Origin: Rhodospirillales bacterium
GTDB taxonomy: Bacteria; Pseudomonadota; Alphaproteobacteria; Rhodospirillales; JANQFP01
Assembly (NCBI GenBank): GCA_028277795.1
Contig: JANQFP010000213.1
Span: 1-34,265, forward strand
Direction: 5' to 3'
DNA length: 34,265 nucleotides
The translations under genes were made by a program, and so were the position numbers. Numbering within the stretch: position 1 is the first letter of the stretch; each line of letters begins with the position of its first letter. This document shows, in pieces, positions 9,301 through 19,251 of the stretch. The notes below the pieces were generated by a model. That model ran no database searches, was not told the origin of the DNA, and worked only from the letters and a program-made list of their open reading frames with translations.

Positions 9301-10416
9301 ATGCGGGGACTATCTTGGTTGACGACCGCGACGATGCTGATGGCCGCGACCCAGTTGGCAACACCCGGAACTGCGATGGGTGACGACGCGTTGGCCAAGG
9401 CCGGGCTCTTCAAGCTTCGGTGCGCTTCCCCGGGAGTGCTGAGATGCATCGGCTTCGACCACCCGGGCGACATCCCCTACTTGAATGGCGGCATCGGCAA
9501 CCAAGGAATCTTCATCGGCGGCGTCAAGAGCCTGGACGACCCGGCCTTGCGGAAACAAAACCGTGCGCTGCCGGCTCTCGATCCGGATGTCAAAGCGTCC
9601 GGGCGAGCGTCGCTCAAGTTCACGGTGCGACCGCGCAGCGGCGCTTCCGCATCGGGAACGTTCGTGACGACCATCGCCGAGGACCCTCAGTTCCAGCTCG
9701 ATGAGGGCGACGAGATCTACGTCCAGTGGCGGCAACGGTTCCACCCGGTTCTTCTCGATAAGTCCTTGGATGTCGGCAGGGTTTGGAAACAGTTCATCCT
9801 TGCCGAGGGAGACGAATATGACGACTCCGGTAACGTCGTCAAATATCATTGGAGCTGCGAGCAACTAGAGGTCGTCGTCCAGCATTACCAGAACTACGGC
9901 TTTCCCATCATGTACCATGGTTGCGGTCAAAAAGATGGAAGATACGACAGCATCATGCTCGAAGGACTTAAGACGAAATGGAGCATGAATGACATCGACT
10001 ACCAGCCTGGGACGGGCTGTTTCTACAACTGGATCTCAAAGGAGAGAAAGAAGGGCCGCACGAACTTCGAGAAGGCTCCGGGCGATGACGTGGGATGCAT
10101 CGTGTACAAGCCCGATCAGTGGATGACCTTCCAAGTCCGCGTCAAGGTCGGGACCTGGTACAAGAACGACAAGAACTACAACCGCGACAGCGTCGTCCAG
10201 TTGTGGATCGCCGAACAAGGCAAGCCGTCCGATCTGGTCGTCAACCACAGCGCGTACGATCTCGCCAACACGGCGACCCCCCCCGTGAAGTACGGGAAGG
10301 TCTGGCTGCTGCCGTACCATACCCGCAAGAACGCCAGCGAGGATCACCCGATCACCTATACCTGGTATGACGAGCTGATCATCTCGACGTCGCGCATTCC
10401 CGATCCGATCTATTGA
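9301..10416 (+). CDS. Secreted protein of unknown function, probable concanavalin-type jelly roll
   Basis: The 371-residue product begins with a signal peptide (basic start MRGLSWL, hydrophobic TTATMLMAATQLA, probable cleavage near TAMGDD). The mature part is rich in aromatic residues and beta-strand patterns, such as DEIYVQWRQRF, WKQFILAEGDEYD, CEQLEVVVQHYQNYGFPIMYHGC, DQWMTFQVRVKVGTWY and YTWYDELIIS. These resemble concanavalin-A-like glucanase or polysaccharide-lyase folds, in which WMTFQVRVKVGTW and a final DELIIST strand are common. At least six cysteines in the mature part could form disulfides. Catalytic residues cannot be named and the fold call is inference. ATG 9301 is preferred over the upstream in-frame start because GGGAGAGAGAG precedes it and the signal peptide begins there. 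Confidence 0.7.
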   Translation: MRGLSWLTTATMLMAATQLATPGTAMGDDALAKAGLFKLRCASPGVLRCIGFDHPGDIPYLNGGIGNQGIFIGGVKSLDDPALRKQNRALPALDPDVKASGRASLKFTVRPRSGASASGTFVTTIAEDPQFQLDEGDEIYVQWRQRFHPVLLDKSLDVGRVWKQFILAEGDEYDDSGNVVKYHWSCEQLEVVVQHYQNYGFPIMYHGCGQKDGRYDSIMLEGLKTKWSMNDIDYQPGTGCFYNWISKERKKGRTNFEKAPGDDVGCIVYKPDQWMTFQVRVKVGTWYKNDKNYNRDSVVQLWIAEQGKPSDLVVNHSAYDLANTATPPVKYGKVWLLPYHTRKNASEDHPITYTWYDELIISTSRIPDPIY

Positions 10417-10434
10417 GCTTTTCGGGCGGCGGCA

Positions 10435-10478
10435 CCCGTCTCTCGGCGACGGGCGATCGATCGGGAAGCGCCGCGGCG
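10435..10478. terminator. Possible bidirectional terminator between converging genes
   Basis: Two hairpins lie in the 71-bp gap between convergent genes: CCCGTC (10435-10440) with GACGGG (10448-10453), and the self-complementary GCGCCGCGGCGC at about 10467-10478. Neither has a T-tract, so intrinsic termination is uncertain. Confidence 0.3.
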
Positions 10479-10487
10479 CGCCCCTGT

Positions 10488-11465
10488 CTACTCGGCGGCG
10501 AACAGACCCGCGACCAGGCGGCGCAGCAGGGCGGCGGCGACCCGGCGCCGGTACTGGCTGGAGGTCACCGTGCTGCGCATGGGCTGGATCTGCTTGCCGA
10601 CCAGCCGCTCCAGGGCCGACAGGCGATCGTCGTCTAGGGGCCCGTGGAGCAGAGTTTCGGTGCCGGTCACCAGGTCGGGGCGGACGTTGGTGGCGGTCAG
10701 AGCCACCCGCAGGTCGGCCAGATGGTCGCCGTCGCGGCGCAGGGCCACGGCGACGCCGGCGAGGGGGAAGTCGATGGCCCCGCGGACCCGCGACTTGGCG
10801 TAGTCGCCGCGCAAACCGCCGGGATCGGGGACGCGGATGGCAGTGAGAAGCTCGCCGGCGCCGAGCCGGAACGGGGTCGCCCCGTCGTCGCCATAGAGGT
10901 CGTCGAGGGGCATGGTGCGGGCGCCGTCGGGACCGGCGACCACCGCCTCGGCCCCCATCACCAACGCAGCAGGTGCCAGATCGCCGCTGAAGGCCGCCCA
11001 GCAGCGCGGCGCCCCCGGCGCCACGTGGCACACCTCGCCCCGCTCCTTGAGGCAGTAGTCGTTGGCCCACCGCCACCATTCGCTCTGGTTGTAGTAGATG
11101 CAGCGGGTGTCCAGGCACAGGTTGCCGCCCACCGTGGCCACCTGGCGGTGGGTGGGGCCGGCCACCGTCCCCGCGGCCGTAGCCAGCACCGGCCAGGTGC
11201 GGCGCACGCGGGGGTCCGCCGCCAGCTCGGCCAGGGTCGCCGCGGCACCCACGACGAGGGTCCCGTCCTCCACGGTAATCTCCCGCATCTCGGCGACGTC
11301 GGTGAGGTCGATAAGGGTCGGCGGCGCGGCGATCAGGCGGCGCATGTTGACCAGCAGGTCGGTGCCGCCGGCGACGAAGCGGGCGCCCGGCTCCTCTTGT
11401 CCCATCGCCACCGCCTCTGCCACGGTCGCCGGGTGGAGCAGATGGAACTCGGGCAGCCCGTGCAT
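10488..11465 (-). CDS. hcrB: 4-hydroxybenzoyl-CoA reductase, FAD/[4Fe-4S] beta subunit
   Basis: This is the flavin subunit of 4-hydroxybenzoyl-CoA reductase, a xanthine-oxidase-family enzyme that reductively removes the para-hydroxyl to give benzoyl-CoA, using low-potential ferredoxin. The 325 residues match HcrB (about 324). The FAD-binding motif VAGGTDLLVNM (about 31-41) and TVGGNLCLDTR (about 111-121) are present. The diagnostic feature is an insertion carrying Cys122, 138, 146 and 155 (RCIYYNQ, DYCLKERGEVCHV, PRCWAAF), absent from ordinary xanthine dehydrogenase flavin subunits. In 4-hydroxybenzoyl-CoA reductase this insertion binds an extra [4Fe-4S] cluster. It ends the operon, and its ATG shares one base with the hcrA stop (TGATG). 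Confidence 0.93.
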   Translation of the reverse strand: MHGLPEFHLLHPATVAEAVAMGQEEPGARFVAGGTDLLVNMRRLIAAPPTLIDLTDVAEMREITVEDGTLVVGAAATLAELAADPRVRRTWPVLATAAGTVAGPTHRQVATVGGNLCLDTRCIYYNQSEWWRWANDYCLKERGEVCHVAPGAPRCWAAFSGDLAPAALVMGAEAVVAGPDGARTMPLDDLYGDDGATPFRLGAGELLTAIRVPDPGGLRGDYAKSRVRGAIDFPLAGVAVALRRDGDHLADLRVALTATNVRPDLVTGTETLLHGPLDDDRLSALERLVGKQIQPMRSTVTSSQYRRRVAAALLRRLVAGLFAAE

Positions 11466-13804
11466 CAGGCCGCTCCCGGGACCGCGGCGCGCTTGGCGTC
11501 CCGCTCCTTGCGGATCACCGCGTCGATGACCCGGTCGGGCGTCATGGGGGTCTCGGTCAGGCGCACCCCGAGGGCGTCATGGACGGCGTTGGCCACCGCC
11601 GGGATCAGGCTGGACAGGGCGCCCTCGCTGGCCTCCTTGGCGCCGAAGGGGCCGTTGGGGTCCATGCTCTCGACGATCCGGGTGTGGATGGGCGGCGATT
11701 CGACGATGGTCGGCACCCGGTAGTCGAGCATGTTGGCGCACAGGGGCAGGCCGTTCCAGTAGCGTGTCTCCTCGCTGATGGCCTGGCCCAGGCCCATCCA
11801 CACGGCGCCCTGAATCTGTCCCTCCACCGACAGGGGGTTGATGGCGTAGCCGCAATCGTGGGCCACCCACACGTTGTCGACGGTGACCTGGCCGGTGTCC
11901 TCGTCGACGCTCACCTCGGCCACGGTGGCGGCGTAAGAGAACCCCATGGTGGAGCCGACGGCGCCGCCCCGGTGGCCGCCACCCTGGTATTCCTTGGGCA
12001 CGGTGAAAGTGCCCTTGGCGGTGATGGTGCCGGTGTCCACCAGGGCCTCGCGCACCACCTCGTTGAAGGGCAGCCCCGGATCCTGGCTGCCGGCCACCCG
12101 GTAGACCTCGCCCAGGCACTCCACGTCTCCCGGATCGGCATCGAGCTTGCGCGCCGCCGCCTCGATGAGGATGGCGCGCAGGGCCTCGGCCGCCTGCACG
12201 GCGGCGTTGCCGACCATGAAGGTGACCCGCGACGAGTATGAGCCGTTGTCCTTGGGCGTGATGGCGCTGTCGCTGGCCACCACCCGCAGGCGCGAGAAGT
12301 CGACGCCGAGCACCTCGCCCACGGCCTGGGCCAGGATGGTGGACGATCCCTGGCCGATCTCGGCGGCTCCTGTCAGAACGGTTATGGAGGCGTCGAAGTC
12401 CAGCTTCAGGTTGACCACCGCATGGGGCTCGCCGGTCCAGTGGACCGGCTTGGCGGCCCCAGTCACGTAGTGGGAGCAGCCAAGCCCGAACCCCTTGCGC
12501 ACGCGCCCGCCGGACGGCGTCTCGCCGGCGCGGTCCCGCCACCCCGATGCCTCTTCCACCCAGTCCAGGCACTCGGGCAGGCCATAGGAGTTGATGCGCA
12601 GGCCGTTGAGGGTCTCGAACGGCACCGTCAGCAGGTTGGCGCGGCGCACGGCGAAGGGGTCGAGGCCAAGCTCGCCGGCCATGATGTCGAGCAGGGATTC
12701 GAAGGCGTAGCGCACGTCCACCGTGCCGTGGCCGCGCATGGCCCCGCAGGCCGGCGTGTTAGTGTAGACCCGGTAGCCGTCGTAGCGCACCGCCGGGATG
12801 TCGTAGATGGCGTTGAGCAGGGCGCCGGCGTAGAGGATGGTGACGATCCCATAGCCGCCATAGGCGCCGCCCGCCTGCACAGCCTCGCAGGCGCACGCGG
12901 TCATGCGCCCCGACTTGGTCATGCCCAGCTTGATCTTCACCTCCGTGTAGGGCCGGCCGCGGTGGGTGAGGAAGGTCTCCTCCCGCGACAGATAGAGCCG
13001 CACCCGACCGCCGGCGGCGCGGGCCGCCAGGCAGGCGATGATCTCGAAGTTCAGGGTTTCGGTGCGGGCCCCGAAGCCGCCGCCGATGTAGGGCTTGACC
13101 ACCCGGATCTGGGAGGTGTCCATGCCCAGGCAGCGGGACACCGACAGGTGCACGTAGTAGGGCACCTGGGTGCAGGTGTGGAGCGTGATGCGGTCGCGCC
13201 CCGGGTCGTATTCGGCCAGGGACACGTGGGGCTCCATGTGCACGTGGGTGACCTCGGCGCAGCGGAAGGTCTCCTCGCGCACCACGTCGGCCTCCGCGAA
13301 GCCGGCGTCCACGTCGCCGAACTCGTGGTGAACGTCCCGCTCCAGGTTGCCGTCCCGGTCGTCGTGCAGGTTGACGGCGCCGGGGACGCGCGCTTCCGAC
13401 GGGGTGTAGTAGGCGGGCAGCTCGCGCAGCTCCAGTTCGATCAGGTCGATGGCCGCATCGGCGGTGGCCGCGTCCACCGCCGCCACCACGGCCACCGGCT
13501 CGCCCCGGTAGCGGACCTTGTCGCGGGCCAGCGGATATTCGTTCTGGGCGATGGGCAGGACGCCGAACGGCACGTCGCAATCGGCGCCCGTGACCACGGC
13601 CGCCACCCCGGGCAGCTTGCGCGCCGCCGAGGCGTCCACCCGGACGATCTCGGCGTGGCCCGAGGGACTGCGCAGGATGCGCCCGACCAGGGCGTCGCCG
13701 TGGGGCAGGTCGGCGGTGTAGTGGGCGCGGCCGGACACCTTCTCGGGACCGTCGATGAGCGGGAGCCGCACCCCCGCCATCTTCTTCTTGGCCGGGGCGG
13801 TCAT
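11465..13804 (-). CDS. hcrA: 4-hydroxybenzoyl-CoA reductase, molybdopterin alpha subunit
   Basis: The 779-residue catalytic subunit binds the molybdenum cofactor (xanthine oxidase family; Thauera HcrA is about 769 residues). Landmarks are [20 protein letters not shown] at the N-terminus, [13 protein letters not shown] in the cofactor-binding region, [37 protein letters not shown], and [24 protein letters not shown] near the C-terminus, where the family's conserved active-site Glu lies in GAKEASEG. Sequence alone could also fit other CO/xanthine dehydrogenase-type enzymes; the adjacent HcrB with its four-cysteine insertion makes 4-hydroxybenzoyl-CoA the best substrate call. Its ATG overlaps the hcrC stop by 4 bases (ATGA). 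Confidence 0.92.
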   Translation of the reverse strand: MTAPAKKKMAGVRLPLIDGPEKVSGRAHYTADLPHGDALVGRILRSPSGHAEIVRVDASAARKLPGVAAVVTGADCDVPFGVLPIAQNEYPLARDKVRYRGEPVAVVAAVDAATADAAIDLIELELRELPAYYTPSEARVPGAVNLHDDRDGNLERDVHHEFGDVDAGFAEADVVREETFRCAEVTHVHMEPHVSLAEYDPGRDRITLHTCTQVPYYVHLSVSRCLGMDTSQIRVVKPYIGGGFGARTETLNFEIIACLAARAAGGRVRLYLSREETFLTHRGRPYTEVKIKLGMTKSGRMTACACEAVQAGGAYGGYGIVTILYAGALLNAIYDIPAVRYDGYRVYTNTPACGAMRGHGTVDVRYAFESLLDIMAGELGLDPFAVRRANLLTVPFETLNGLRINSYGLPECLDWVEEASGWRDRAGETPSGGRVRKGFGLGCSHYVTGAAKPVHWTGEPHAVVNLKLDFDASITVLTGAAEIGQGSSTILAQAVGEVLGVDFSRLRVVASDSAITPKDNGSYSSRVTFMVGNAAVQAAEALRAILIEAAARKLDADPGDVECLGEVYRVAGSQDPGLPFNEVVREALVDTGTITAKGTFTVPKEYQGGGHRGGAVGSTMGFSYAATVAEVSVDEDTGQVTVDNVWVAHDCGYAINPLSVEGQIQGAVWMGLGQAISEETRYWNGLPLCANMLDYRVPTIVESPPIHTRIVESMDPNGPFGAKEASEGALSSLIPAVANAVHDALGVRLTETPMTPDRVIDAVIRKERDAKRAAVPGAA

Positions 13805-14274
13805 GCCGGTTCCTCCATCCGTGCCGCCGCCCGCACCGATTCGATGATCTTCACGTACCCGGTGCAGCGGCAGATATTGCCGCCGAGGGCGTCGCGGATG
13901 GCATCGTCGTCGGGGTCAGGGTCGCGGCGCAGCAAGGCCTCCGAGGCCATGATCATGCCCGGCGTGCAGAACCCGCACTGGCTGCCCAGCTTCTCGTGGA
14001 AGGCCCGTTGCAGCCGCGACAGACGTCCGCCCTTGGTCAGCCCCTCCACGGTCTCCACCCGGCGGCCGGCGCAGCGGACGGCCAGGGTGATGCAGGCCAG
14101 CCGCGGGGAATCGTCCACCAGCACGGTGCAGGCACCGCACTCCCCGCCGTCGCAGCCCTGCTTGGTGCCGGTGAGGCCCGCCACGTCGCGCAGGTAGTCA
14201 ACCAGCAGCACGTTGTCGGCGACCGCGTCGGCGCGCGGCCGGCCGTTGACGGTGAGGCGAAGGACGGACGTCAT
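13801..14274 (-). CDS. hcrC: 4-hydroxybenzoyl-CoA reductase, two-[2Fe-2S] gamma subunit
   Basis: A 157-residue iron-sulfur subunit relaying electrons between flavin and molybdenum centres. The plant-type cluster is at Cys41, 46, 49 and 61 ([17 protein letters not shown]...ACIT). The second cluster is at Cys100, 103, 135 and 137 ([13 protein letters not shown] and NICRCTGY). The start at 14274 is chosen because GGAG lies about 8 bases upstream and [11 protein letters not shown] matches the family; an earlier in-frame start at 14319 would add an unconserved tail overlapping paaK. The gap from paaK is 13 bp. Confidence 0.93.
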   Translation of the reverse strand: MTSVLRLTVNGRPRADAVADNVLLVDYLRDVAGLTGTKQGCDGGECGACTVLVDDSPRLACITLAVRCAGRRVETVEGLTKGGRLSRLQRAFHEKLGSQCGFCTPGMIMASEALLRRDPDPDDDAIRDALGGNICRCTGYVKIIESVRAAARMEEPA

Positions 14275-14287
14275 GGCGGGTCTCCGT

Positions 14288-15610
14288 CTAGCCGGGCTGT
14301 TCCCGGAGGTCACGCACACGCACCGCCTTGCCCTGGGAGCGCGGCACCTCTCCAGGACTCAGCACGACGGCGCGGCAGGTGACGCCGATGCGGGCCCGGA
14401 TGTGGTGTTCCACGTCTTGGGCGATCTCGTCGTAGTCGTCGACGGCGACGCCGGGATGGGCTTCCACCTCCACGGTCATGGTGTCCATGGTGCCCTCGCG
14501 CTGGATGACCAACTGGTAGTGGGGCTCGATGCGGGGCCGGTCGAGCAGCACCGCCTCCACCTGGGACGGATAGACGTTGACGCCGCGGATGATCAGCATG
14601 TCGTCGTTGCGGCCGGTGATGCGCAGGATGCGGAGGTGGGTACGCCCGCACACGCAGGGCTCGTCGGTCAGCCGGGTGATGTCGCGGGTGCGGTAGCGGA
14701 TCATCGGCTGGGCCCACTTGGCGAGCGTCGTGATGACCAGCTCGCCGGTCTCGCCCATGGGCAGCACGTCGCCGGTTTGCGGGTCGATGACCTCGAACAG
14801 GAAGCAGTCCTCCCAGCCGTGCAGGCCGGCGCGGGCCTCGGCGCACTCGGCGGCCACGCCGGGGCCGATGATCTCGGACAGACCGTAGATATCGACGGCC
14901 TTGATGCCCAACCGCTCGTCGAGCTGCTGGCGCATGGCCTCGCTCCACGGCTCGGCGCCGAAGATGCCGACGGCCAGGGTGCCGCCCTTGATGTCGGCGC
15001 CCTCGCTTTCCGCCACCTCGGCGATGTTGAGGGCGTAGGACGGCGTGGCGCACAGGACGCGGGCGCCGAAGTCCTGCATGAGCACGATCTGGCGCTCGGT
15101 GAAGCCGCCCGAGGCCGGGGTCACCGTGCAGCCCAGGCGCTCGCCGCCGTAGTGGGCCCCTAGGCCGCCGGTGAACAGGCCGTAGCCGTAGGCGTTGTGG
15201 ACCATGTCGCCGGGGCGGGCGCCGGCGCAGGCCATGGAACGGGCCATCAGGTCGGACCACACGTCCAGGTCGGCGGCGGTGTAGCCGACCACCGTCGGCT
15301 TGCCGGTGGTGCCCGACGAGGCGTGGACCCGCAGGACCTCGGACTGGGGCACGGCGAACATGCCGAAGGGGTAGTTGTCGCGCAGGTCGTTCTTGACCGT
15401 GAACGGGAACCGGGCCAGGTCGGCCAGGCTCTTCAGGTCGTCGGGGGTGACCCCTGCGGCGTCGAAGCTGCGCCGATAGTGGGCGACGTTGTCGTAGGCG
15501 TGGGCGACCATGGCCTGCAGCTTCTCCAGCTGCAGCCCCGCCAACTGGTCGCGCGGCATGGTCTCCACCTGGGGTTGGAACAGATATCCGTCGTGGGTTC
15601 GGCCGTTCAT
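14288..15610 (-). CDS. paaK: Phenylacetate-CoA ligase (PaaK/PadJ family)
   Basis: An AMP-forming ligase making arylacetyl-CoA from arylacetate, ATP and CoA. The 440 residues fit PaaK. The P-loop HASSGTTGKPT is at residues 97-106, followed by GYGLFTGGLGAHYG, the adenylate motif DIYGLSEIIGPGV, YRTRDITRL and the hinge with ITGRNDDMLIIRGVNVYPSQ. ATG 15610 is preferred over 15628 because GAGGG sits 7 bases upstream. In phenylacetate gene sets this ligase is often next to iorAB, as here (38-bp gap). The family also contains ligases for other aryl acids, so 4-hydroxyphenylacetate, indoleacetate or 2-aminobenzoate are possible alternatives. Confidence 0.9.
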   Translation of the reverse strand: MNGRTHDGYLFQPQVETMPRDQLAGLQLEKLQAMVAHAYDNVAHYRRSFDAAGVTPDDLKSLADLARFPFTVKNDLRDNYPFGMFAVPQSEVLRVHASSGTTGKPTVVGYTAADLDVWSDLMARSMACAGARPGDMVHNAYGYGLFTGGLGAHYGGERLGCTVTPASGGFTERQIVLMQDFGARVLCATPSYALNIAEVAESEGADIKGGTLAVGIFGAEPWSEAMRQQLDERLGIKAVDIYGLSEIIGPGVAAECAEARAGLHGWEDCFLFEVIDPQTGDVLPMGETGELVITTLAKWAQPMIRYRTRDITRLTDEPCVCGRTHLRILRITGRNDDMLIIRGVNVYPSQVEAVLLDRPRIEPHYQLVIQREGTMDTMTVEVEAHPGVAVDDYDEIAQDVEHHIRARIGVTCRAVVLSPGEVPRSQGKAVRVRDLREQPG

Positions 15611-15648
15611 GGAAGTTCCCTCAAACATATGAGTTTCGGACTATCGGT

Positions 15649-17085
15649 TCAGGCCGCCTCCCGATTGTCGTTGTCTGGGTCGCCGCGGGCCGTGGCCAGT
15701 GAACGGGCCACATCGGCGGCGACGGTCTCGGGTTCGGCGTCCAGGCGATTATTCCAGTTGACGAATAGGGATTCCAGGTGGTCGAGGCCGCGGCGGCGGA
15801 CGGTGCCGTAGCCGCGCGCCCAGATGGCCAGCTCCGCGACTTGCCGGGCCAGCGCCCGGTCGTGGCGAGCGGCGGCCACGACCGCGTCGAGCCAGCGCCC
15901 GATGGCGGCGTTCTCGTGCCGGAAGCCGTGGGTGCGGGGCCGCCAGCGGCGCAGCGCCGCGACGGCCTTGAAGGTGGCGTAGCCGGCCGGCGAGGTGGTG
16001 TCGACCCGCCGTCCGCCGCGGTCCCAGCCGCCACCCAGGCGCAGCACCCAGCGGGCCAGGGCGGGCGGCAGAATGGCGGCGATCTCCTCCGGCCCCGGCC
16101 GCAGGTACTCGACGACCTGAAAGGGCGCGTCGGCATCGATGCCGAGCTCGCCGCGGATGCGGGCGAGGCGCCCGGGTCGGGTCTTGAGCTGGGCGACGCG
16201 GATGCCGTCCTCATAGCTCATCCAGGCGGCCAGCCGTTTCGCAACCTCGGCGCTCAAGGCCACACCGTCGCCGCGGTCCAGGGCCACGACCGGCTCCAGC
16301 CGGTCCAGGTACGCGCCGGCATAGGCGGCGTCCTGGTAGTCAACCAGCCGTGCCAGGGCGTGGCCGACCAGGGGCCGTAGGGCCTCCGGCAAGGCCGCAA
16401 TACGGTCCTCGAACCCCGGCGGCGGCGCCGAGTACACCGGCGAACCTTCGGGCACCGCCTCCGCGGGCTGGTCCACCGCTGCCAGCCCTACGTCGAATCC
16501 CGCCAGATTGGCCTCCACCGCCTTGCCGCCGGCGCGGATGGCGGCGCGGCCGTCGTCGGCCGACAGGGGCAGCACCCCGGACGCGATGATGGCGCCGAAC
16601 ATGACGGCGTTGGCCGGCCCACCCGCCTTGGCCGACAGTTCGGCCAGGTCCAGCGGCACCATGCGGCCGGCGGCGGCGGCTAGGCCGTCGAGGATGACGG
16701 CGGCGGGAATGAGGCCGTCGCCGGCCACCATCTTCTCGGCGGTGCTGTAGATCCGCGCCGTGGCCGTGAGGACGGTGGTGCGGGCGGTGACCAGGCCGTT
16801 CTCCCGCGCGCGCCCGGCCTCGGTGGGCTCGAGGGCGGCCAGCAGGTCCAGGCCGTCGGCGTCCGGGAACAGGCTGAACACCGGCGTGCCCGCCGGATCG
16901 CGCTCCGGGAACAGCTCGAAGTAGTAGGTGGTGGCGCCGGTGCGCTGGGCGACGCCGGGGATGGAGGTGGCCTGGGCCGGATATCCGGCCAGCCGCGCCG
17001 CTTCGGTCAGCCACTCGGCGAGCACGCCGCCCCCCTGGCCACCGAGGGCGGCGATCTGCACACACACCGGACGCTCGGCCGTCAT
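15649..17085 (-). CDS. iorB: Indolepyruvate:ferredoxin oxidoreductase, beta subunit (long form)
   Basis: The 478-residue subunit pairs with IorA to convert arylpyruvates plus CoA to arylacetyl-CoA, CO2 and reduced ferredoxin. The N-terminal half is the pyruvate:ferredoxin oxidoreductase gamma-type domain: ALGGQGGGVLAEWL (about 12-25), SIPGVAQRTGATTYYFELF, and GGPANAVMFGAIIASGVLP. The C-terminal half is the extra domain found in the long proteobacterial IorB (archaeal IorB is about 200 residues), with LARLVDYQDAAYAGAYLDRL and MSYEDGIRVAQLKTR. The start codon overlaps the iorA stop (ATGA). Longer upstream reading is only the shadow of iorA. Confidence 0.9.
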   Translation of the reverse strand: MTAERPVCVQIAALGGQGGGVLAEWLTEAARLAGYPAQATSIPGVAQRTGATTYYFELFPERDPAGTPVFSLFPDADGLDLLAALEPTEAGRARENGLVTARTTVLTATARIYSTAEKMVAGDGLIPAAVILDGLAAAAGRMVPLDLAELSAKAGGPANAVMFGAIIASGVLPLSADDGRAAIRAGGKAVEANLAGFDVGLAAVDQPAEAVPEGSPVYSAPPPGFEDRIAALPEALRPLVGHALARLVDYQDAAYAGAYLDRLEPVVALDRGDGVALSAEVAKRLAAWMSYEDGIRVAQLKTRPGRLARIRGELGIDADAPFQVVEYLRPGPEEIAAILPPALARWVLRLGGGWDRGGRRVDTTSPAGYATFKAVAALRRWRPRTHGFRHENAAIGRWLDAVVAAARHDRALARQVAELAIWARGYGTVRRRGLDHLESLFVNWNNRLDAEPETVAADVARSLATARGDPDNDNREAA

Positions 17086-19247
17086 GACGCCCCCAGCAGG
17101 TCCAGGGCGCGCCGGTTGAGGGCGGCGCGGGCGCGTTGCCAGGCAGTGGCATTGACGGTGCCGCGGGCCTTGTAGAAGGACGGGCAGAGGCGGGCCGCCT
17201 GGGCCGCCTCGCCGCACAGGGCGCAGGCCACGCAGTCGGTGTCCACGTGGGCGGTCGGCGCGTCCTTCAGGGGGTCGTCGGAGGGCCGCAGGGTCAGCGA
17301 CGGGCAGCCGCTCAGTCGCACGCATGAGTGATCCCCGGTGCATACCTCGGCGTCGACACCGAAACGGGCCCGGCGCACGGGCCGGCCGGCCCGCTCGGCT
17401 CTCGCCTTGCGCCGGTTGCCGCGGCGTTTCTTGGCCAGCATGCATTCGGCGTCGGAGATGACGGCCCGCAGGTGGGGCCCGCGGGCGTCCATGGCCTGGC
17501 GCAGCACGTCCAGCGTGGCCCCGACCGAGTAGGGATCGACCCGGCGGATCCAGGTCACCCCGATGCCGCGCAGGGCGTCCTCGATGGACACCTCTGCTCG
17601 GCGCCCCCAAGGGGTGGTCCCGGAAGAGGGCAGGTGCTGCTGCCCCGTCGCCGAGGCATAGCCGTTCTCCAGCACGATCAGCACCGCGTCCAGGCCCTGC
17701 CACTGGGCGTTGACGGCGCCGGTGGCGAGGCCGTTGTGCCAGAAACCGCCGTCGCCCATGACCGCCACCACCGGCTGGTCGAGGGCGGGACCGACGGCAC
17801 CGCCCGACGCAAGGCCGAGGCCGTAGCCGAGCACCGTGTTGCCGATGCCGAAGGGGGGCAGGGTGGCGAAGGTGTGGCAGCCGATGTCGCCCGACACGTG
17901 GATGGGCCCGCGCTCGCGCATCAGCAGCTTCAGGGCGGTGAACACGGGCCGCTCGGGGCAGCCGACGCAGAACCCCGGCGGCCGTGTCGGCATGGGTGGC
18001 GTCGCCGCGGCCGTGCGGCCGGCCTCGGCCGCCGCCTCAATGGCGGCGTTGCGGCCCTCGGCCCGGGTCTTGAGCGGGTCCGGCGCCGCATCGGAAAGGA
18101 ACCCATGGACGCCGGCGCGCACCACGGGGGCGATGAACTCGCCAGCGGCGGGCAGCAGATCCTTGCCGCGGATACGGCAGGTGACGCCGGCTTCCTGGGC
18201 CATGGCCCGGACCTGGGTCTCGATGAAGGCCGGGTTCCCCTCCTCGATGACCAGCACCTGGTCCTTGCCGTCGAGGAACGCGAGGATCTGCTCGGGCACC
18301 AGCGGGTGGATGACGTTGAGCACCAGCAGCGGGACCTCGCTGTTGCCCAGCCCGTCGGCGGCGCCCAGGCGCGCCAGGGCCTGCAGGGTGACCCCGTAGG
18401 TGCCGCCCTGGAGGATGATGCCGATGCGGCCGTCGGCAGGGCCGAACACTTCGTTCAGACCGTGGCTGAGAATGTAGGCTTGGGCCGCCGGCAGGCGCTT
18501 CTCCAGCTTGGCCTTCTCTTGAATGTATGTGGAAGGCGGCAAAACCATCTTGGCGTAGTCGAAGCGGGCCCTGGGAACCGGGTTGTTGGCACCGAAGGCG
18601 GGCGGCCGGTTGTCGCGGCACACGAAGCTGCCGGTCATGTGGGCGGCGCGGATGCGCAGGCTCATCATCACCGGCAGGTGACAGGCTTCCGAGAGGTCGA
18701 AGGCCTGTTCGGTCAGGTCGACCATCAGCGGCATGTGGTAGCGCGGATCGATCAGCGGCAGGGACGACTTCATGGCCGCCGCGTGGGTGCGCTCCTGGAT
18801 GACGCTGGCGCCCTCGCCGTAGTCCTCGCCAACCACGATCAGGGCGCCGCCGACAACCCCGGCCGAGGCCAGGTTGCTCAGCGCGTCGGACGCCACGTTG
18901 GTGCCGACGATGGACTTCCAGGTGACGGCGCCCCGCAATGGGTAGTGGATGGAGGCGCCCAGCATGGCCGCCGCCCCGGCCTCCGACGCCGACTGCTCGA
19001 AGTGGATGCCGTAGGGCCGCAGGATGCGGTCGTAGGCCTCGGCCATGACGTCGATGAGATGGGAGACCGGCGCCCCCGGATAGCCGCCCACGTAGGAAAC
19101 GCCCGCCTGCAGTAGGGCCTTGGTGACGGCGACGATGGCCTCGCCGTGGAAGGTCTCGCCGGCGCCCAGCTCGAGCTTGGCCACGGCGTCGGCGAACGAG
19201 CGCTCGGTGCCGCTGCCTGCCCGGTCGCGTTTGGCCACCTGCACCAT
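17082..19247 (-). CDS. iorA: Indolepyruvate:ferredoxin oxidoreductase, alpha subunit
   Basis: The 721-residue thiamine-diphosphate subunit. The N-terminal region has GVSYVGGYPGAPVSHLID and a pyrimidine-binding domain. The central FCVGCPERPVF block is typical of IorA. The thiamine-diphosphate region is GDIGCHTF, GIGNTVLGYGLGLASGGAVG and AVMGDGGFWHNGLATGAVNA, followed by VLENGYASATGQQ. The C-terminus carries a ferredoxin-like part with a reduced first cluster motif (CTGDHSCVRLSGCPS) and a second CVACALCGEAAQAARLCPS. Reduced ferredoxin from this enzyme could supply the low-potential electrons that HcrABC needs, which makes the co-transcription sensible (inference). The ATG lies 4 bp after the padCD stop. 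Confidence 0.92.
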   Translation of the reverse strand: MVQVAKRDRAGSGTERSFADAVAKLELGAGETFHGEAIVAVTKALLQAGVSYVGGYPGAPVSHLIDVMAEAYDRILRPYGIHFEQSASEAGAAAMLGASIHYPLRGAVTWKSIVGTNVASDALSNLASAGVVGGALIVVGEDYGEGASVIQERTHAAAMKSSLPLIDPRYHMPLMVDLTEQAFDLSEACHLPVMMSLRIRAAHMTGSFVCRDNRPPAFGANNPVPRARFDYAKMVLPPSTYIQEKAKLEKRLPAAQAYILSHGLNEVFGPADGRIGIILQGGTYGVTLQALARLGAADGLGNSEVPLLVLNVIHPLVPEQILAFLDGKDQVLVIEEGNPAFIETQVRAMAQEAGVTCRIRGKDLLPAAGEFIAPVVRAGVHGFLSDAAPDPLKTRAEGRNAAIEAAAEAGRTAAATPPMPTRPPGFCVGCPERPVFTALKLLMRERGPIHVSGDIGCHTFATLPPFGIGNTVLGYGLGLASGGAVGPALDQPVVAVMGDGGFWHNGLATGAVNAQWQGLDAVLIVLENGYASATGQQHLPSSGTTPWGRRAEVSIEDALRGIGVTWIRRVDPYSVGATLDVLRQAMDARGPHLRAVISDAECMLAKKRRGNRRKARAERAGRPVRRARFGVDAEVCTGDHSCVRLSGCPSLTLRPSDDPLKDAPTAHVDTDCVACALCGEAAQAARLCPSFYKARGTVNATAWQRARAALNRRALDLLGAS

Positions 19248-19251
19248 CAGG

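Noticed and set aside
12422..14197. 591-codon plus-strand frame opposite hcrA/hcrC
   Set aside because: It spans two genes on the other strand and has no recognisable domain; both opposite genes have clear cofactor motifs.
17328..19115. 595-codon plus-strand frame opposite iorA
   Set aside because: An antisense shadow without family similarity; iorA has a full set of conserved motifs.
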